From positions 28,516,835 to 28,580,834 of the forward strand of contig CM060312.1 in assembly GCA_030674185.1 (NCBI GenBank): DNA of 64,000 bases, given 5' to 3'. Both the position numbers and the translations under genes were made by a program. Under the pieces are notes generated by a model, which did not search any database, was not told the origin of the DNA, and saw only the letters and a list, made by a program, of their open reading frames with translations. Below, piece after piece: positions 1 through 11,610 of this stretch. This DNA comes from Monoplex corrugatus. Lineage: Eukaryota; Mollusca; Gastropoda; Littorinimorpha; Ranellidae. Position 1 is the stretch's first letter; each line of letters opens with the position of its first letter.

Positions 1-955
1 AGGGGCGACTTTAATAATTAGTGGGGGATATCTCTTCTTTCTGTGGCGGGTAAGATCTTCGCTAGGGTCCTTCTGAAACGCATGCAAAGGTTGGCTGATC
101 GCATCCCGCCAGAGACACGGTCTGGCTTTAGGGCTGGTCAATCACGACTGATAATATGGTCTTTACACTGCGCCAGCTGTAGGGAAAATGCAGGGAACAA
201 AGAAAACCACTGTTTCATCGCCTTTGTTGATCTGACGAAGGCATTTAACACTGTGAGCCGAAAATCGCTCTATAAGGTACTGGAAAAAAATCGGTTGTCC
301 ACCTGTTCTTTTGCAATTAGTCTTTTTTTTTTCACGAGGACATGAATGCGTGCATTCTATTCGATGGAAATACATCAGAGCCGTTCAAGGTGAGGAGTGG
401 TGTTAAAAAGGGTTATGTCCTGGCACCCACTCTCTTTGCCATTTATTTTGCTGCTCTCCTGCGCCATGGTTTTGATGGGAGCGAGGATGGAGTTTACCTC
501 AAAACCAGGTTTGACGGATCTCTTTTCAATCCGAAAAGACTGAAGTCGAAACGACTGACGACTGAAGTTTTGATCAGAGAGTTGCTTTTTGCTGATGATG
601 CTGTGATAGCAGCTCACAGTGAAATCAAGCTTCAAAGACCAGTCGATCGTTTAGCGGAAGCATGCGGTCTCTTCTGGTTAACAATCAGCGTCAAGAAAAT
701 GAGGTAATTGGACAAGGGACAAACTCACCACCAGAGATAAAACTCGGTGATGAATCTCTGAAAACAGTAGATAAGTTTGTTTACTTGGGATCCACCATAC
801 CATCGACCCTGGATCTTTGGATAAGGAACTGACAAGCAGAATAGGAAAGGCTACAGCCGCATTCAAGAAACTTATGAAAAGAGCATGGGAAAATGATAAG
901 CTTAGGATAAAAACCAAGGCTCTAATTTACCAAACATGCATCCCTGAATGAAGCG
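1..955 (+). pseudogene. LINE reverse-transcriptase fragment (non-LTR retrotransposon), frameshifted
   Basis: This is a decayed piece of a non-LTR retrotransposon ORF2, probably running off the left edge of the window. The first readable segment (about 43-345) contains SVAGKIFARVLLKRMQ, SGFRAG and FVDLTKAFNTV, which match the fingers and the first catalytic-Asp region of LINE reverse transcriptases. The frame then shifts near 340. The second segment (to 707) carries FKVRSGVKKGYVLAPTLFAIYF and LLFADDAVI, the latter being the FADD catalytic box. After another shift, VDKFVYLGST and a conserved downstream block are readable to about 950. The original enzyme would nick DNA and prime cDNA synthesis at the target. 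Several stops and frameshifts make it non-functional. The EGVYL-like and FADD contexts resemble RTE-type LINEs, but the clade is inferred. Confidence 0.85.
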
Positions 956-959
956 ATCA

Positions 960-1085
960 AGAGTGGCTCAGAGATCCAAAACGCTGAGGAAAAGTGGAAT
1001 CACGTGAAGGACACAATCTATCAGTCCGCCCTGAGTATATTTGGGAAAAAGAACGAAAGAATCCCGACTGGTTTGAGGCAAACTG
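960..1085 (+). pseudogene. Displaced LINE ORF2 linker fragment
   Basis: The plus strand translates to EEKWNHVKDTIYQSALSIFG, a signature of the segment between the endonuclease and reverse-transcriptase domains of these LINEs. In an intact element it lies upstream of the RT domain. Here it follows the RT-derived pieces at 1-955, so the order is scrambled. It is a broken fragment with no independent function. Confidence 0.7.
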
Positions 1086-1092
1086 CCGAGAA

Positions 1093-1415
1093 TGCGTCGC
1101 AAGCAGCGGAGATGGAAAATGTTGAGCCTCTTTTCTTGGCTGGCGTATGAGGTCCAGGCTTCACTTGAGTAGAGAAGTGTGCTCAACACACATGCTCTGT
1201 ACACCTGCATTTTGGTGTTCGCAGTGAGACTGCTGTTGGACCAGACCCGCTTGTTCAGTTTAGCCATAACAGATGAGGCCTTTGCAATTCTGGCGCTGAT
1301 TTCAGCGTCCAGAGAGAGGTTGTCACTTATGGTGGACCCCAAGTACTGAACTTTGTGGACAGTATTAAGGTCGTAGTCTCCAATGTGTAGAGATGGTGGT
1401 TCTTCACAGCCTTGG
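1093..1415 (-). pseudogene. LINE ORF2 C-terminal fragment, inverted
   Basis: The minus strand encodes VQYLGSTISDNLSLDAEI, then ACVLSTLLYSSEAWT and RLNIFHLRCLRRILG. This is the conserved block C-terminal to the RT domain in many animal LINEs. It is in opposite orientation to the fragments on both sides. It meets the plus-strand fragment at 1,420 within the equivalent protein region (LSTLLYGSETWT), so the two halves are arranged head to head. It is a pseudogene fragment. Confidence 0.8.
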
Positions 1416-1417
1416 CC

Positions 1418-2012
1418 GACGATACGATCCTCTCAACACTCCTTTACGGGAGTGAGACGTGGACCTTGTATGCTGATCAGGAGAGGAGGTTAAATAATTT
1501 TCATATGAGGTGTTTACGAACATTTTTAAAAATTAAATGGCAAGATAGAGTCCCGGATACAGAAGTGCTCAAAAGAGCTGGCATTCAGTCACTATATCCC
1601 ATCCTGCGGTCTCGGCGTCTCAGGTGGCTTGGTCACGTTGCGCGCATGGATAACTCCAGAATCCCCAAGCAGATACTGTACGGGGAACTGTCTGAGGGCA
1701 CGTGTAACGTTGGACGACCCAAGCTTCGCTTCAAGGACTAGTGTAAAACGTCCATGATGGAATTTTCTATCAATGTTGCGAACTGAGATACGGTTGCCCA
1801 GGATCAAGTGGGGTGGAGAGCTGCTGTTTTCGCCGGAGCAAAGAGCTATGAAGAGGATAGAGTCGAGTGTGCTATAGAGGCTAGACAAAGACGCAAATGC
1901 CCCACGGTGGATGACTCCACAGTATACTACTACTGTAATCGTTGTCAGAAACCGTGCCGATCACGCATTACATGTAGTTGTTTTAGCCATGAGTGTCACC
2001 GTGTTTTAAGAT
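1418..2012 (+). pseudogene. LINE ORF2 C-terminal fragment
   Basis: The reading frame contains LSTLLYGSETWTLYADQE, FHMRCLRTFLKIKWQDRV and RLRWLGHVARM, followed by GRPKLRFKD and a stop at 1,741. The usual LINE C-terminus continues in shifted frames to about 2,010. There, YYYCNRCQKPCRSRITCSCFSH retains a run of cysteines and histidine like the terminal zinc-knuckle region of such LINEs. An in-frame stop separates the two parts, so this is a pseudogene. Confidence 0.8.
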
Positions 2013-2480
2013 AACTAATTTTCCGCTGCCGAACGTCGCCATCGACGAAAAAGGCCAAAGGGGATAGACAAGTGTACTGAATACTCATTTTCATTTAATT
2101 GCCGTCCTCTTAGATATTACAACATAATTATCACAGCCTATAATATAGATGTCAATAGCAACGGTAATAATGATGATAATTATGAAGATGACGATAAAAA
2201 TAATAAAAGCATGTTTTACCACAAAAGTGTGAGGCAGGTGTAGACGAGCCCATGCCAACAGGTGAGGAAGCTCCGTTTCCGATATCTTGTGCACCATCTC
2301 TGCTGAACAGACAGACAGTTAAGTGAGCAAACTTCAGACTTCCAATCGGAAGGTCCTGGGGTCAGTCCGCCAAGGTACATCTGTGTAGTAGATAACGGGT
2401 GGAGATTTTCCCGATCTCTGAAATAAACATGTACACACAGCTGTCAGTGCTTAGACTTCCGTGGTGTGTGTACGCATACA
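2013..2480. other. Gene-free stretch
   Basis: This is AT-rich sequence with short ATA and GAT-rich runs near 2,150-2,210. I see no protein or RNA gene here. It separates the LINE debris on the left from two LINE 3' tails on the right. Confidence 0.5.
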
Positions 2481-2484
2481 GAAC

Positions 2485-2700
2485 AGCAGCATCATCATCA
2501 AGTGTCTTGCCACATGGCGTCGGCGATCATGGCCTTCCATCTGTATCTATCCCTTGTTGCCTCAAGCACCTCTTCCACCCTCGTTGTCTTCAGCCACTCT
2601 GCAAGTCCGTCCAATATCTTCTCCCTGGGTCTACGTGGTGCTCTCTTTCCCTCCAGCTTTCCTGTTGTGACCAGGTGCTCCAATTCCCTGGTCACAGAAC
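2485..2700 (-). pseudogene. LINE 3'-terminal fragment with (ATG)n tail, copy 1
   Basis: The minus strand encodes HLVTTGKLEGKRAPRRPREK and then EWLKTTRVEEVLEATRDR, with RWKAMIADAMWQDT at the end. This is the extreme C-terminus of a LINE ORF2. It finishes in a short run of ATG triplets at the low-coordinate side, consistent with a microsatellite-like LINE 3' end. The same ending recurs at about 2,750-2,945 (minus) and 61,800-61,990 (plus), which shows a 5'-truncating family. Confidence 0.75.
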
Positions 2701-2747
2701 ATTAGATATGCAAATACGCACGTTATAGGTCCTGCAAAATATGCAGT

Positions 2748-2945
2748 GGCTCATCATCATCATCATCATGTGCCTTGCTGCATGGCGTTCACAATCATAC
2801 GAATCTATCTTTTCTTGCTGCAAGTCTATCTCCTGCCCTTTCTGCTCCCAACCACTCTGCAAAACTGATATATTTTCTCTCTAGGTCTGTCTGATGCTCT
2901 TTTTCTAATTTTCCTGTTGTGACAAGGTGCTCAAAATATGTTTGT
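2748..2945 (-). pseudogene. LINE 3'-terminal fragment, copy 2
   Basis: This is a second, more diverged copy of the 2,485-2,700 ending. The minus strand shows HLVTTGKLEKEHQTDLERK and EWLGAERAGDRLAARKDRF, followed by VNAMQQGT and then a (CAT/ATG)n run at 2,751-2,769. It lies about 50 bp from copy 1 in the same orientation, so these are either two separate insertions or a local duplication. Confidence 0.65.
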
Positions 2946-3128
2946 GTGATTCCCATAACTTTTAAGATCGTAGGGCAGTGAAGTGGTAGGAACCTCAAAT
3001 TCTCTCTAGGCTAACATAATGAGGGCGGTGCATATCTCCTCTCCTATACTGCTCCACCTTCCCCAACGCTGAACAAACGTGAGTATCCAGTGGCTGCATG
3101 GTGAACCTAAGATTGCAAGCAGTTTGTC

Positions 3129-3205
3129 TTGAGTCAGGATCGAACTCATACAGTCAAATTGCAAGGCAGAAGCATTTCCTTAATGGCCAAGAGGCCCAAA
3201 GGATA
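3129..3205 (-). repeat. tRNA-derived SINE head (degenerate)
   Basis: On the minus strand there is a pol III B box (GAGTTCGATCC) about 50 bp after an A-box-like CTTGGCCATTAAGGA. The spacing is that of a tRNA-derived promoter. The flanks do not form a clean acceptor stem, so it is read as a decayed SINE head rather than a tRNA gene. The parent tRNA is not clear. Confidence 0.45.
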
Positions 3206-3638
3206 CTTCGTGCAAATGAACGACCACTGCATCTTGTTCGCTTGGCAAGCATGATGAAAATGCAAGCCCATGTGTCAACAGAGACCTTTAGATATCACGT
3301 TGCGTAGCTCTCAACACGCATACGTATCGCGATACGTACGTGACCCGTACGTGAAAACGATTTTGGTTTAGATAACAAGTGAAACAAATCTAAGTCCCCC
3401 GACGCCCCCCCCCCCCCCCCCCAAAGGAAGGGATATAACCAAAGCATTTCCTGTACTTTATGACGTGTGACATCATATTTATATGTAGCTATTTGTTTTT
3501 CATTGCTAATATCAATGTGACGACGAAATAAGTTGTTGTACTTGGATTTTTAAAAGAAAATAGCAATTACTTTTTATCTTTCCTAGCAACTTGGTTGCTT
3601 CAATATGATGACATCATAGGAAATGAACCCTACTGAGG
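3206..3638. other. Gene-free stretch with poly-C tract
   Basis: This stretch contains a C homopolymer at about 3,406-3,422 and palindromic CGTACG/ACGTAC motifs near 3,320-3,350. No coding signal is seen. Confidence 0.5.
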
Positions 3639-3639
3639 T

Positions 3640-3645
3640 GTGTGT

Positions 3646-3738
<93 letters not shown>

Positions 3739-3741
3739 GTG
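3640..3741. repeat. (GT)n microsatellite
   Basis: About 100 bp of alternating G and T with one interruption near 3,718. Any open frame through it (Cys-Val repeats) is a by-product of the dinucleotide repeat. Confidence 0.95.
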
Positions 3742-4129
3742 CACTGTGCCACATGATTTATCTGTGTCAACAAATCATGCCTAAATTTTGTTATAAACTT
3801 CCTGTACTTTTATTTAATGCTGGCAAGGAAGAACTGGAATTCTATACAAATTCAGATTGTAATTAAATTAATTCAGTACACACTTTGTGCTTAATAAATC
3901 ATAGTCTTTGTGTACAGACACGCGTGTGCGCGCACGCACGCACAAATCATTCACTTGCAACACACTTTCCCTGTGACGAAAATATTCACTATAAGGGCAT
4001 ATGAATCCTATATATTGCGAGAAAATGAATTCTGAATATTATTATGAAAGATTATAAATGTTCTGAGACATGTAGGTTTTGTGTTTGTTTTTGTTTGTTT
4101 TTCTATCATAAAAATGAAAAAGATTTAGT
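3742..4129. other. Gene-free stretch
   Basis: AT-rich sequence with a short alternating purine-pyrimidine run (CGTGTGCGCGCACGCACGCA) at about 3,922-3,942. No gene is recognised. Confidence 0.5.
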
Positions 4130-4600
4130 CAAAAACAAAGGTAACATGTACAAAACAATCATGAGGACTTTCCATGATCTTTGCCTATTTTTTAGTGGCG
4201 CAGATCTGCTCAGATTGAGTTAACCTTTTAGAAAAACCTGGTGATCTTTCTATAGCATTCACATTTTCACAGATGTATGTATGTATGCAGTTTTGTTCAC
4301 ACTGTGCAGGCGGTATATTGGTGCACAGTCTGCATATTCTGATTTGGTGGGCATGCTTGCTGGGCCAAGTTTTCACGTTTCCATAAGCCATGACACAAGA
4401 CATGACTTACAAGATCTTTATCGTGCACATTTGGTTTTCTGCATGAGTAAGCACACAAATGGGTTTCAGACACTGGAAGGTCTGCACACATGCTGACCAG
4501 AGAACTTAAATTCTCCACCCTTTTTCTCCAGGCGGGAGGTACCCAGGAAGGACCAAACAGACATTCTTATCAGAAGTCTGACAAGCTTAATTACCGTGCC
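4130..4600 (-). repeat. tRNA-type SINE copy, family S
   Basis: This stretch shares a long diverged match with 58,490-58,860. Both carry, in order, a GCACAGTCTGCATA-like block, ACATGACTTACAAGATCTTT, a CTGCATG block, and CTGCACACATGCTGACCAG. In the 58.5-kb copy the head has a recognisable A box and B box on the minus strand; here the head is more mutated. Two dispersed copies with the same block order identify an interspersed family. Confidence 0.55.
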
Positions 4601-4639
4601 TGTCATTTTGTCAGTGATTTCATAATGGTGATTTTCCTC

Positions 4640-4751
4640 TGTACGTGTGTGTGTATGTGTGTGTGTGTATGTGTGTGTGTGTATGTGTGTGTGTGTGTGG
4701 GTGTGTGTGTGTGGGTGTGTGTGTGGGTGTGTGTGTGTGTGTGTTATGTGT

Positions 4752-4822
<71 letters not shown>

Positions 4823-4832
4823 TGTGTGTGTC
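4640..4832. repeat. (GT)n compound microsatellite
   Basis: An imperfect GT repeat with interspersed TATG and GGGTG variants, nearly 200 bp long. Low-complexity frames cross it on both strands and are not genes. Confidence 0.95.
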
Positions 4833-6660
4833 ATGGAAAATAGGAAAGGGCGGGGGGAGACAGGGTTGGGGATTGGGAGCGTGTCATGTACAGAGTTATG
4901 GCATATGCCAAGATTATTGGCTGCTTTATTTTGTGGTTGCTTTGAACTGTTCAGGCTTGTTTATTTTTATGTTTTATCATCATGTTGTGATTGTGGTTTT
5001 CAGTAGATGTGAAAACAATCTACGTGTGGTGCGAGTACATTTTAGTTTTCTTCTGTGGATGAATAAAAGAGTATTGTATTGTATCATATCATATTGTATT
5101 GTATTGCAGCATGGCATCCATTAATTTGTTTTACCTATCCATCACATTTTCTCTCTTCAATCTGTCGCTCCATCATCTTTTTTCTCTCTTCTTGTTCTTC
5201 CTTTCTTCTGTCTCTTCCATATCAGCTGCGTTGCTTGCTCATCTCTTTGCTGTGCTTCAATCCTCAGGCGATCATTTGCATCCTCCAGCTTCTGGACTTC
5301 TGTATCTTCTCTCTTCACATTCATTTTTTCTGAATGCCAAAATCAGTCTTTTTGCTTTTTTCTTCTGTTCTATTTAATCTTGCCGGTACTCCATGGCTGT
5401 AGACCACCGTGCAGCTGGGCTGTGTGATTTCTTGACGTGCAGCTGGGCTGTGTGATTTCTTGATTTGGCATGGGGTACACTTAGATCTGAAAAACAGGAA
5501 GAAACATTTCATTTGTCTTTTTATTTGTTTACATATTTATTCATTAATGATAATGATGATGATATACCGGTAATAATAATAATAACAACAATAAATGAAT
5601 AAACAAATCAAATAAATAAATCATCATCTTCACTATCAGTTTCCGCCACCTGTGCACAGTCCACTCTTGCTACCCACCAGTTTCCCTGATACCAGGGTAG
5701 GCCTATGTGGCCTTGATGAGAGACCAGATGGTGAACTGCTAGGCTAGTGCCACTCAGACATAAGTCAGCGCTTGACTTTAGATTTCTTTAAACGCAGCAT
5801 CGATTATACATTTTTCATTCGAAAATGTACCAACAACTAATCAAAAACACTAAGAAAGTATGTCACTCATGACATTTACAATGATTTGCATCCACAAAAT
5901 AGCTTTTCATAGCTAAGTTGCACTTGAACTGAGCCTACGAGCATAGGCTAGGACTCAGTTACAAATTTTATTTAAGTCAGCTGGCGATATGCACTTCCCA
6001 GCAGCCGGGATTTCGCTTGCTGACACTCGGTGTGTTTGGTCGACACTTAAATATAATGTTTAAAACTTAGTGACACAAGACATGCATAACAAGGAAGAGA
6101 AAGGGTTACAGAACACAACTAAAATATTACTTACCTTGAAACTTGAGATATGCAGTTCCAAACTAGATTCGAGCGCGAGCACGTATAACCTGACTTACAT
6201 ACACTGAGTTATGTCTGTATCGAAGCGGTACGGATCGATTAAATCGTGCGAGAAAGTGCGATGCGTATCTGGCCCGTGTCAGATACGTGACGTGAAATCT
6301 AAAGGTCTCTAATAATTGAAATAATAACCCATTGTAAACAGCTCACGTCATGAATACTGATCAATTTTCAACCCAGTTGGAAAATATACATATTTATTAA
6401 TACAAACAGAAAACAAAAATCTACCAAACATCACTTACTTCAAAATACCACATAGAAGAATGTATTGCAAAGATGACGTCGGTTTTCCACACCGTTAGAG
6501 AAGAATAGTTGTCGTATGTACCACCCGCTTCAGATGAAATCTAAACTCTGAAGTGCCCTTTTTATTGTTGGCTCTGGTTATTAGTTTTTCTTTATGACTT
6601 ATTAACGGTTATTTAAACTTATTTTACATACTGAGGATAACAATGACACTTCATACACAC
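4833..6660. other. Gene-free stretch with LINE-like tail
   Basis: Near 5,060-5,110 an AATAAAAG is followed by ATTGT pentamer repeats, like the 3' tail of a LINE or SINE. At 5,395-5,460 a ~28-bp unit (GTGCAGCTGGGCTGTGTGAT) occurs twice in tandem. At 5,555-5,625 there is an AAT/AAAT-rich simple stretch. No protein-coding or RNA gene is recognised. Confidence 0.5.
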
Positions 6661-6677
6661 TGGGCGAATTTTTAGTC

Positions 6678-6915
6678 GCATCGGTGGTCTAGTGGTAAAA
6701 TACATGTACTGGCCTGTAATGCGAGTGACCCAGGTTCGTTTCCAGGTTGATGCACCTGATTTTTTTTTACCAGCTCATGGGTTTATTACAGGCTTAAAGG
6801 CTTGTCCCATGATCATTCTGGATCTTCATCACATGGCACCTATGACGTAAGTGCTTATGGAATTCATTCCGAGCGCGGAGACGTCATCTTGAGAAATTGA
6901 AACTGAGGCTGAAAC
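6678..6915 (+). repeat. tRNA-Gly-derived SINE
   Basis: The first 76 bases (6,678-6,753) look like a tRNA-Gly gene. They start GCATCGGTGGTCTAGTGGTA, which includes the A box, have the B box GGTTCGTTTCC, and end TTGATGC, which pairs with the start through two G-U pairs. The anticodon region is altered. A T-run then leads into a body (GGCTTAAAGGCTTGTCCCATGA ... TCCGAGCGCGGAG ... TTGAGAAATTGAAAC). The same body occurs without the head at 38,653-38,795. A tRNA head plus a shared unrelated body defines a SINE, mobilised by a LINE partner and transcribed by RNA polymerase III. Confidence 0.85.
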
Positions 6916-7160
6916 TTTATGCAAAGATGTAGATCTTGTTATGGAGATGTTGATGTCTACCGTATCTTGATATTTCAGTCATTAATGCAATAGATTCTAC
7001 TTTCTCGGTGGTATTTTTCTTTGTAGTTTGTCCAAAAACAAGAATTAAGGCGTGAGAAAAAAACACCTCAACTTTTCTCACTGTCAGCAGGTTCCCCCCC
7101 TCACCCCCCCCCCCCTTTCCTGTTTCCAAGAAGCTTGGAGGTCAACGGAGCTGTAGTCGG

Positions 7161-7373
7161 TCATTTCTCCTTTCCCTTCGCATGATAGAGGTGACATTGC
7201 TTCCATGTTTGTTCAGCTGTTTGGTCCTCTTCGTTGCTGGTGCAGACTGGTGAAGGCGTCAGTTTGAACTTGTGGTTCCTATGTCCATTGAGCCAGTCGT
7301 GGCCGTCGCAGAGTCTCATCAGAACCAGCGGCTGCTGTTTGGGCACAAGGTGGTAGTCATCCATATCTGCCAT
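7161..7373 (-). CDS. Unrecognised 70-residue open frame
   Basis: An ATG-initiated frame begins MADMDDYHLVPKQQP, continues through RLCDGHDWLNGHRNHKFKL, and ends with lysine-rich residues. I do not recognise a family. Its composition is more protein-like than that of neighbouring frames, so a coding exon or captured fragment is possible. No splice-linked partner, promoter or homologous copy in the window supports it, and it could equally be chance. Confidence 0.2.
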   Translation of the reverse strand: MADMDDYHLVPKQQPLVLMRLCDGHDWLNGHRNHKFKLTPSPVCTSNEEDQTAEQTWKQCHLYHAKGKEK

Positions 7374-7419
7374 AGCTTAAGGAGTGTTATGATGACATTC
7401 CTCGTATTGCTATAGCTGA

Positions 7420-8560
7420 TTTCTTGTCTAGTTGGTCTTCCTAGGCTTCCCTTTTTGACTCCTCTAGTTGGTCTTCCTAGGCTTCCCTTTTTGACTCCTC
7501 TAGTAGGCTTCCCTTTTTGACTCTTCTAGTCAGTCTTCCAAGGTTCCCTTTTTGACTACTCTAGTTGGTCTTCCTAGGCATCCCTTTTTTGACTCCTCTG
7601 GTTGGTCTTCCTAGGCTTCCCTTTTTGACTCTCTGGTTAGGCATTCCTTTTTGACTCTTCTAGTTGGTCTTCCAAGGCTTCCATTTTTGACTCCTCTGGT
7701 TGGTCTTCCTAGGCTTCCATTTTTGACTCCTCTAGTTGGTCTTTCTAGGCTTCCTTTTTTGACTCCTCTAGTAGGCTTCCCTTTTTGATTCTTCTAGTTG
7801 GTCTTCTTAGGCTTCCCTTTTTGACTCCTCTAGTTGGTCTTCCTAGGCTTCCTTTTTTGACTCCTCTAGTTGGTCTTTCTAGGCTTCCCTTTTTGACTCC
7901 TCTAGTAGGCTTCCCTTTTTTACTCTTCTAGTTGGTCTTCTTAGGCTTCCCTTTTTGACTCCTCTAGTTGGTCTTCCTAGGCTTCCCTTTTTGACTCCTC
8001 TAGTAGGCTTCCTTTTTGACTCTTCTAGTTGGTCTTCCTAGGCTTCCATTTTTGACTCCTCTAGTAGGCTTCCCTTTTCGACTCTAGTTGATCTTCCTAG
8101 GCTTCCCTTTTTGACTCCTCTAGTTGGTCTTCCTAGGCTTCCCTTTTTGACTCCTCTAGTAGGCTTCCCTTTTTGACTCTTCTAGTTGGTCTTCCTAGGC
8201 TTCCATTTTTGACTCCTCTAGTAGGCTTCCCTTTTTGACTCTAGTTGATCTTCCTAGGCTTCCCTTTTTGACTCCTCTAGTTGATCTTCCTAGGTTTCCC
8301 TTTTTGACTCCTCTAGTTGATCTTCCTAGGCTTCCCTTTTTGACTCTTCTAGTTGGTCTTCCTAGGCTTCACTTTTGACTCCTCTAGTAGGCTCTAGTAG
8401 CCTTTCTTTGACTCTTCTAGTTGGTCTTCCTAGGCTTCCCTTTTTGACTCTTCTAGTTGATCTTCCTAGGCTTCCCTTTTTGACTCCTCTAGTTGGTCTT
8501 CCTAGGCTTCCCTTTTTGACTCCTCTAGTTGGTCTTCCTAGGCTTCCATTTTTTGACTCC
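7420..8560. repeat. 36/26-bp minisatellite array
   Basis: About 1.1 kb of imperfect tandem copies. The long unit, 36 bp, runs CTAGTTGGTCTTCCTAGG then CTTCCCTTTTTGACTCCT. A short unit of about 26 bp lacks the central ~10 bp (CTAGTAGGCTTCCC...) and is interspersed among long units in a semi-regular order. The deleted block is bounded by the similar words CTAGT and CTAGG, consistent with slippage or unequal exchange. Open frames across it are not genes. Confidence 0.95.
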
Positions 8561-8961
<401 letters not shown>

Positions 8962-9214
8962 GACTCGCTAAGACCTAAACTATAGAGTGATAGACTGAGA
9001 GACAGACTACCTACATTCATACAACGACACTACACCTTGAGTTCAAACTTCCACACACAATTTTGTTTATTAATTAACACACGCACACGTTCTTACTCAC
9101 ACAACATTTCAATATTTCCCCATTACAAATTCATATCCCCAACAATGGCAGCCACTAGTTCACATCAGCCTACCCACACTGTCCACAATTCAGAAACGCC
9201 GTTTGGAACCAGCA

Positions 9215-9925
9215 CTGCCGACAAATGGCAGGCGCACAGGGGTTCCGCCGACAAAGGGCAGGGCACAGTGATTCCACCGATGAAGGGTAGTCGCACAGGG
9301 ATCCACCGACGAAGGGCAATCGCACATGGATTCTGCTGACAAAGGGCAGTCACACAGGAATTCCGCCGACAAAGGGCAGTCGCACAAGGATCCACCGACA
9401 ACGGCCAGTCGCACAGGAATTCCGCCGACAACGGCCAGTCGCACAGGAATTTCGCCGACAACGGCCAGTCGCATAGAAATTCCGTCGACAAAGGACAGTC
9501 ACACAGAATTTCTGCCGACAAAGGGCAATCGCACAGAAATTCCACCAGCGAAGGACAGTCACACAGGGATTCCGCCAATGAACGGCAGTCACACAGGGAT
9601 TCTGCCAATAAATGCCAGTCACACAGGGATTCTGCCAATGAATGGCAGTCGCACAGGGATTCTGCCAATGAATGGCAGTCGCACAGGGATTCTGCCAATG
9701 AATGGCAGTCACACAGGGATTCTGCCTATGAATGGCAGTCGCACAGGGATTCTGCCAATGAATGGTAGTCGCACAGGGATTCTGCCAATGAATGGCAGTC
9801 ACACAGGGATTCTGCCAATGAATGGCAGTCGCACAGGGATTCTGCCAATGAATGGCAGTCGCACAGGGATTCTGCCAATGAATGCCAGTCACACAGGGAT
9901 TCTGCCGACGAAGGGCAATCGGCGA
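9215..9925. repeat. 30-bp minisatellite with frames open on both strands
   Basis: About 23 copies of a 30-bp unit (typical: CAGTCGCACAGGGATTCTGC then CAATGAATGG). Units from 9,560 onward are nearly identical, while those from 9,215-9,560 are older and diverged. Because 30 is a multiple of three and the unit lacks stops in several frames, frames of 170-210 codons stay open on both strands. The plus frame reads as a decapeptide repeat GILPMNGSRT. No signal peptide, splice context or other coding evidence accompanies it, so I treat it as satellite DNA. Confidence 0.9.
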
Positions 9926-11590
9926 CGCCTCACAGCAACATAGACGTAAAGGGAAGAAAAGAAGGAAGGCAATCTGGAACACAATATTGTTCTTAAGCCA
10001 CTAATCCAAGACGTCGTCCATAACCAGACCTCCACAATCTCCGACCTGCCCTTACGCGAACACTGTAGCGTTTATACATATATATGCCACCTTAATTGGT
10101 CATAAGCGCGAATGTAAACGAATGCATATTTATGAATTATGAGCACATCCAATTTCACACCAGTAGATGAAAATATACCTACATAGGCACACGTGGGAAG
10201 CGCACACGTATACATGTAGTGGACTATCTGTGGCCATAAATATTAGCTTGTGTGTGCGTGTACGCCTGTGTATACGCATTAAGTGCATGTACAAGTGCGC
10301 TCTTGCGTGCGAGTGCACGTGCGTACATGCGTGTTCATGACGCACACACCCCTTTTAGCAACGCACACCGAATTTTGACAAGACGCCTGAATCAAATCAA
10401 ATCAAATCACATCATGTTTATAGCCCAGCTCATCACATCGGCCATATCCGAAATCCTAACACGTTTCAGTATTATTAAATTATATTGTCAGCCTTAAACT
10501 TATTCTTCATCGAACAACACCTGCGAATACTAAATTCATGACAACAAAATCGAGTACTCATTTTTTGCACAGCGATACATGCAAATGAATTTGAAATCCA
10601 ATTAATACATATCAACTATTTAACTGGATGTATCCTGATATTTCTTCTACAATATTTCATACGTAATATCGCCCAATCAATCAACCAAGTCTTGTATCCA
10701 AAACTGTAACATGTAATATCTGTAGAGTTATGGTCCCTGTTGTCATACATTCCATATCAGCCAATGAGAATTGAGGAGACTGCCGATTATGGAGGGCTGG
10801 GAAATAACGTCTCTTCGACCTACTAGCCTGCCTATGGACACTTCTAGGTAATTCCTCCCAGCACACGGCAATCCGACAATATCCATTGACATCAAAACAG
10901 ACAACGAACGGAATAGTGCCACAACTTGGCCTGCAAGTTTACAGTTTCCTACCAGTAAATGTTCTGGCCGCAGCGTTCAACATCACCCTCACAATGAATT
11001 CGGTTCAGCAATAATCTCTTTCACAGGAAGGTGTTGGGAATAATTTCTTCTTGTAGAAATTACTCGAAATTACCGATGTTGCCATTCTTACACGTATTTT
11101 GTTAATTATATTTAATTTCATACGTGTACATTTCCAGAGTTTAACAACAATACTTTTCACAATTCCGGCCTTCAAAGTATCAATTATTTCATTTGTCAAC
11201 GTACACAATTTTTTCATATGGTTCGCTATGCAGCGTCAATGCCACAAAAATCTCCTCCACTTACATCTCTACTATAGCAAGCAATGCCTAGCATTCAATC
11301 TTTGCTGGCCATGCTATTCATTTCGATTGGTCAATGACTACGCTAACTCTAACGCTTGTTTACCTCTTCTCTGCTTGGTACGAGTAACGCTCGTAGTAAA
11401 ATCGAAATTCACCACGCCCGTATACGAGTGCCACTCGTAGTAAACTCGTCACGGAAAGCGAGCAAATCTACACAAGAAATGACTGCGCAAAATGTTTCCA
11501 ACTCTGTTGCTGATATCAGCGAAGAGCCCCATACCCTTCACGTCACCAGTAACTGACCACAGGATATGCAAATCGCGAGTTGAGAGGTTA
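9926..11590. other. Gene-free stretch 5' of the piggyBac gene
   Basis: AT-rich sequence. At 10,250-10,350 there is an alternating GTGCG/TGCAT-rich tract. At about 11,375-11,460 two palindromic words occur 45 bp apart (ACGAGTAACGCTCGTA and TACGAGTGCCACTCGTA), in the region expected for the 5' untranslated part or terminal region of the piggyBac element. I could not fix the element's TTAA-bounded terminus. Confidence 0.4.
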
Positions 11591-11610
11591 CAGTGATTAG
11601 CGAATTCAAG

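Noticed and set aside
6678..6753. Functional tRNA-Gly gene
   Set aside because: The anticodon region is altered, the T stem has a mismatch, and the sequence continues into a repeat body found elsewhere without the head. A SINE is the better reading.
9165..9982. Secreted or structural repeat proteins of about 180-210 residues
   Set aside because: Frames are open on both strands simply because the repeat unit is 30 bp; no start context, signal peptide or exon structure supports a gene.
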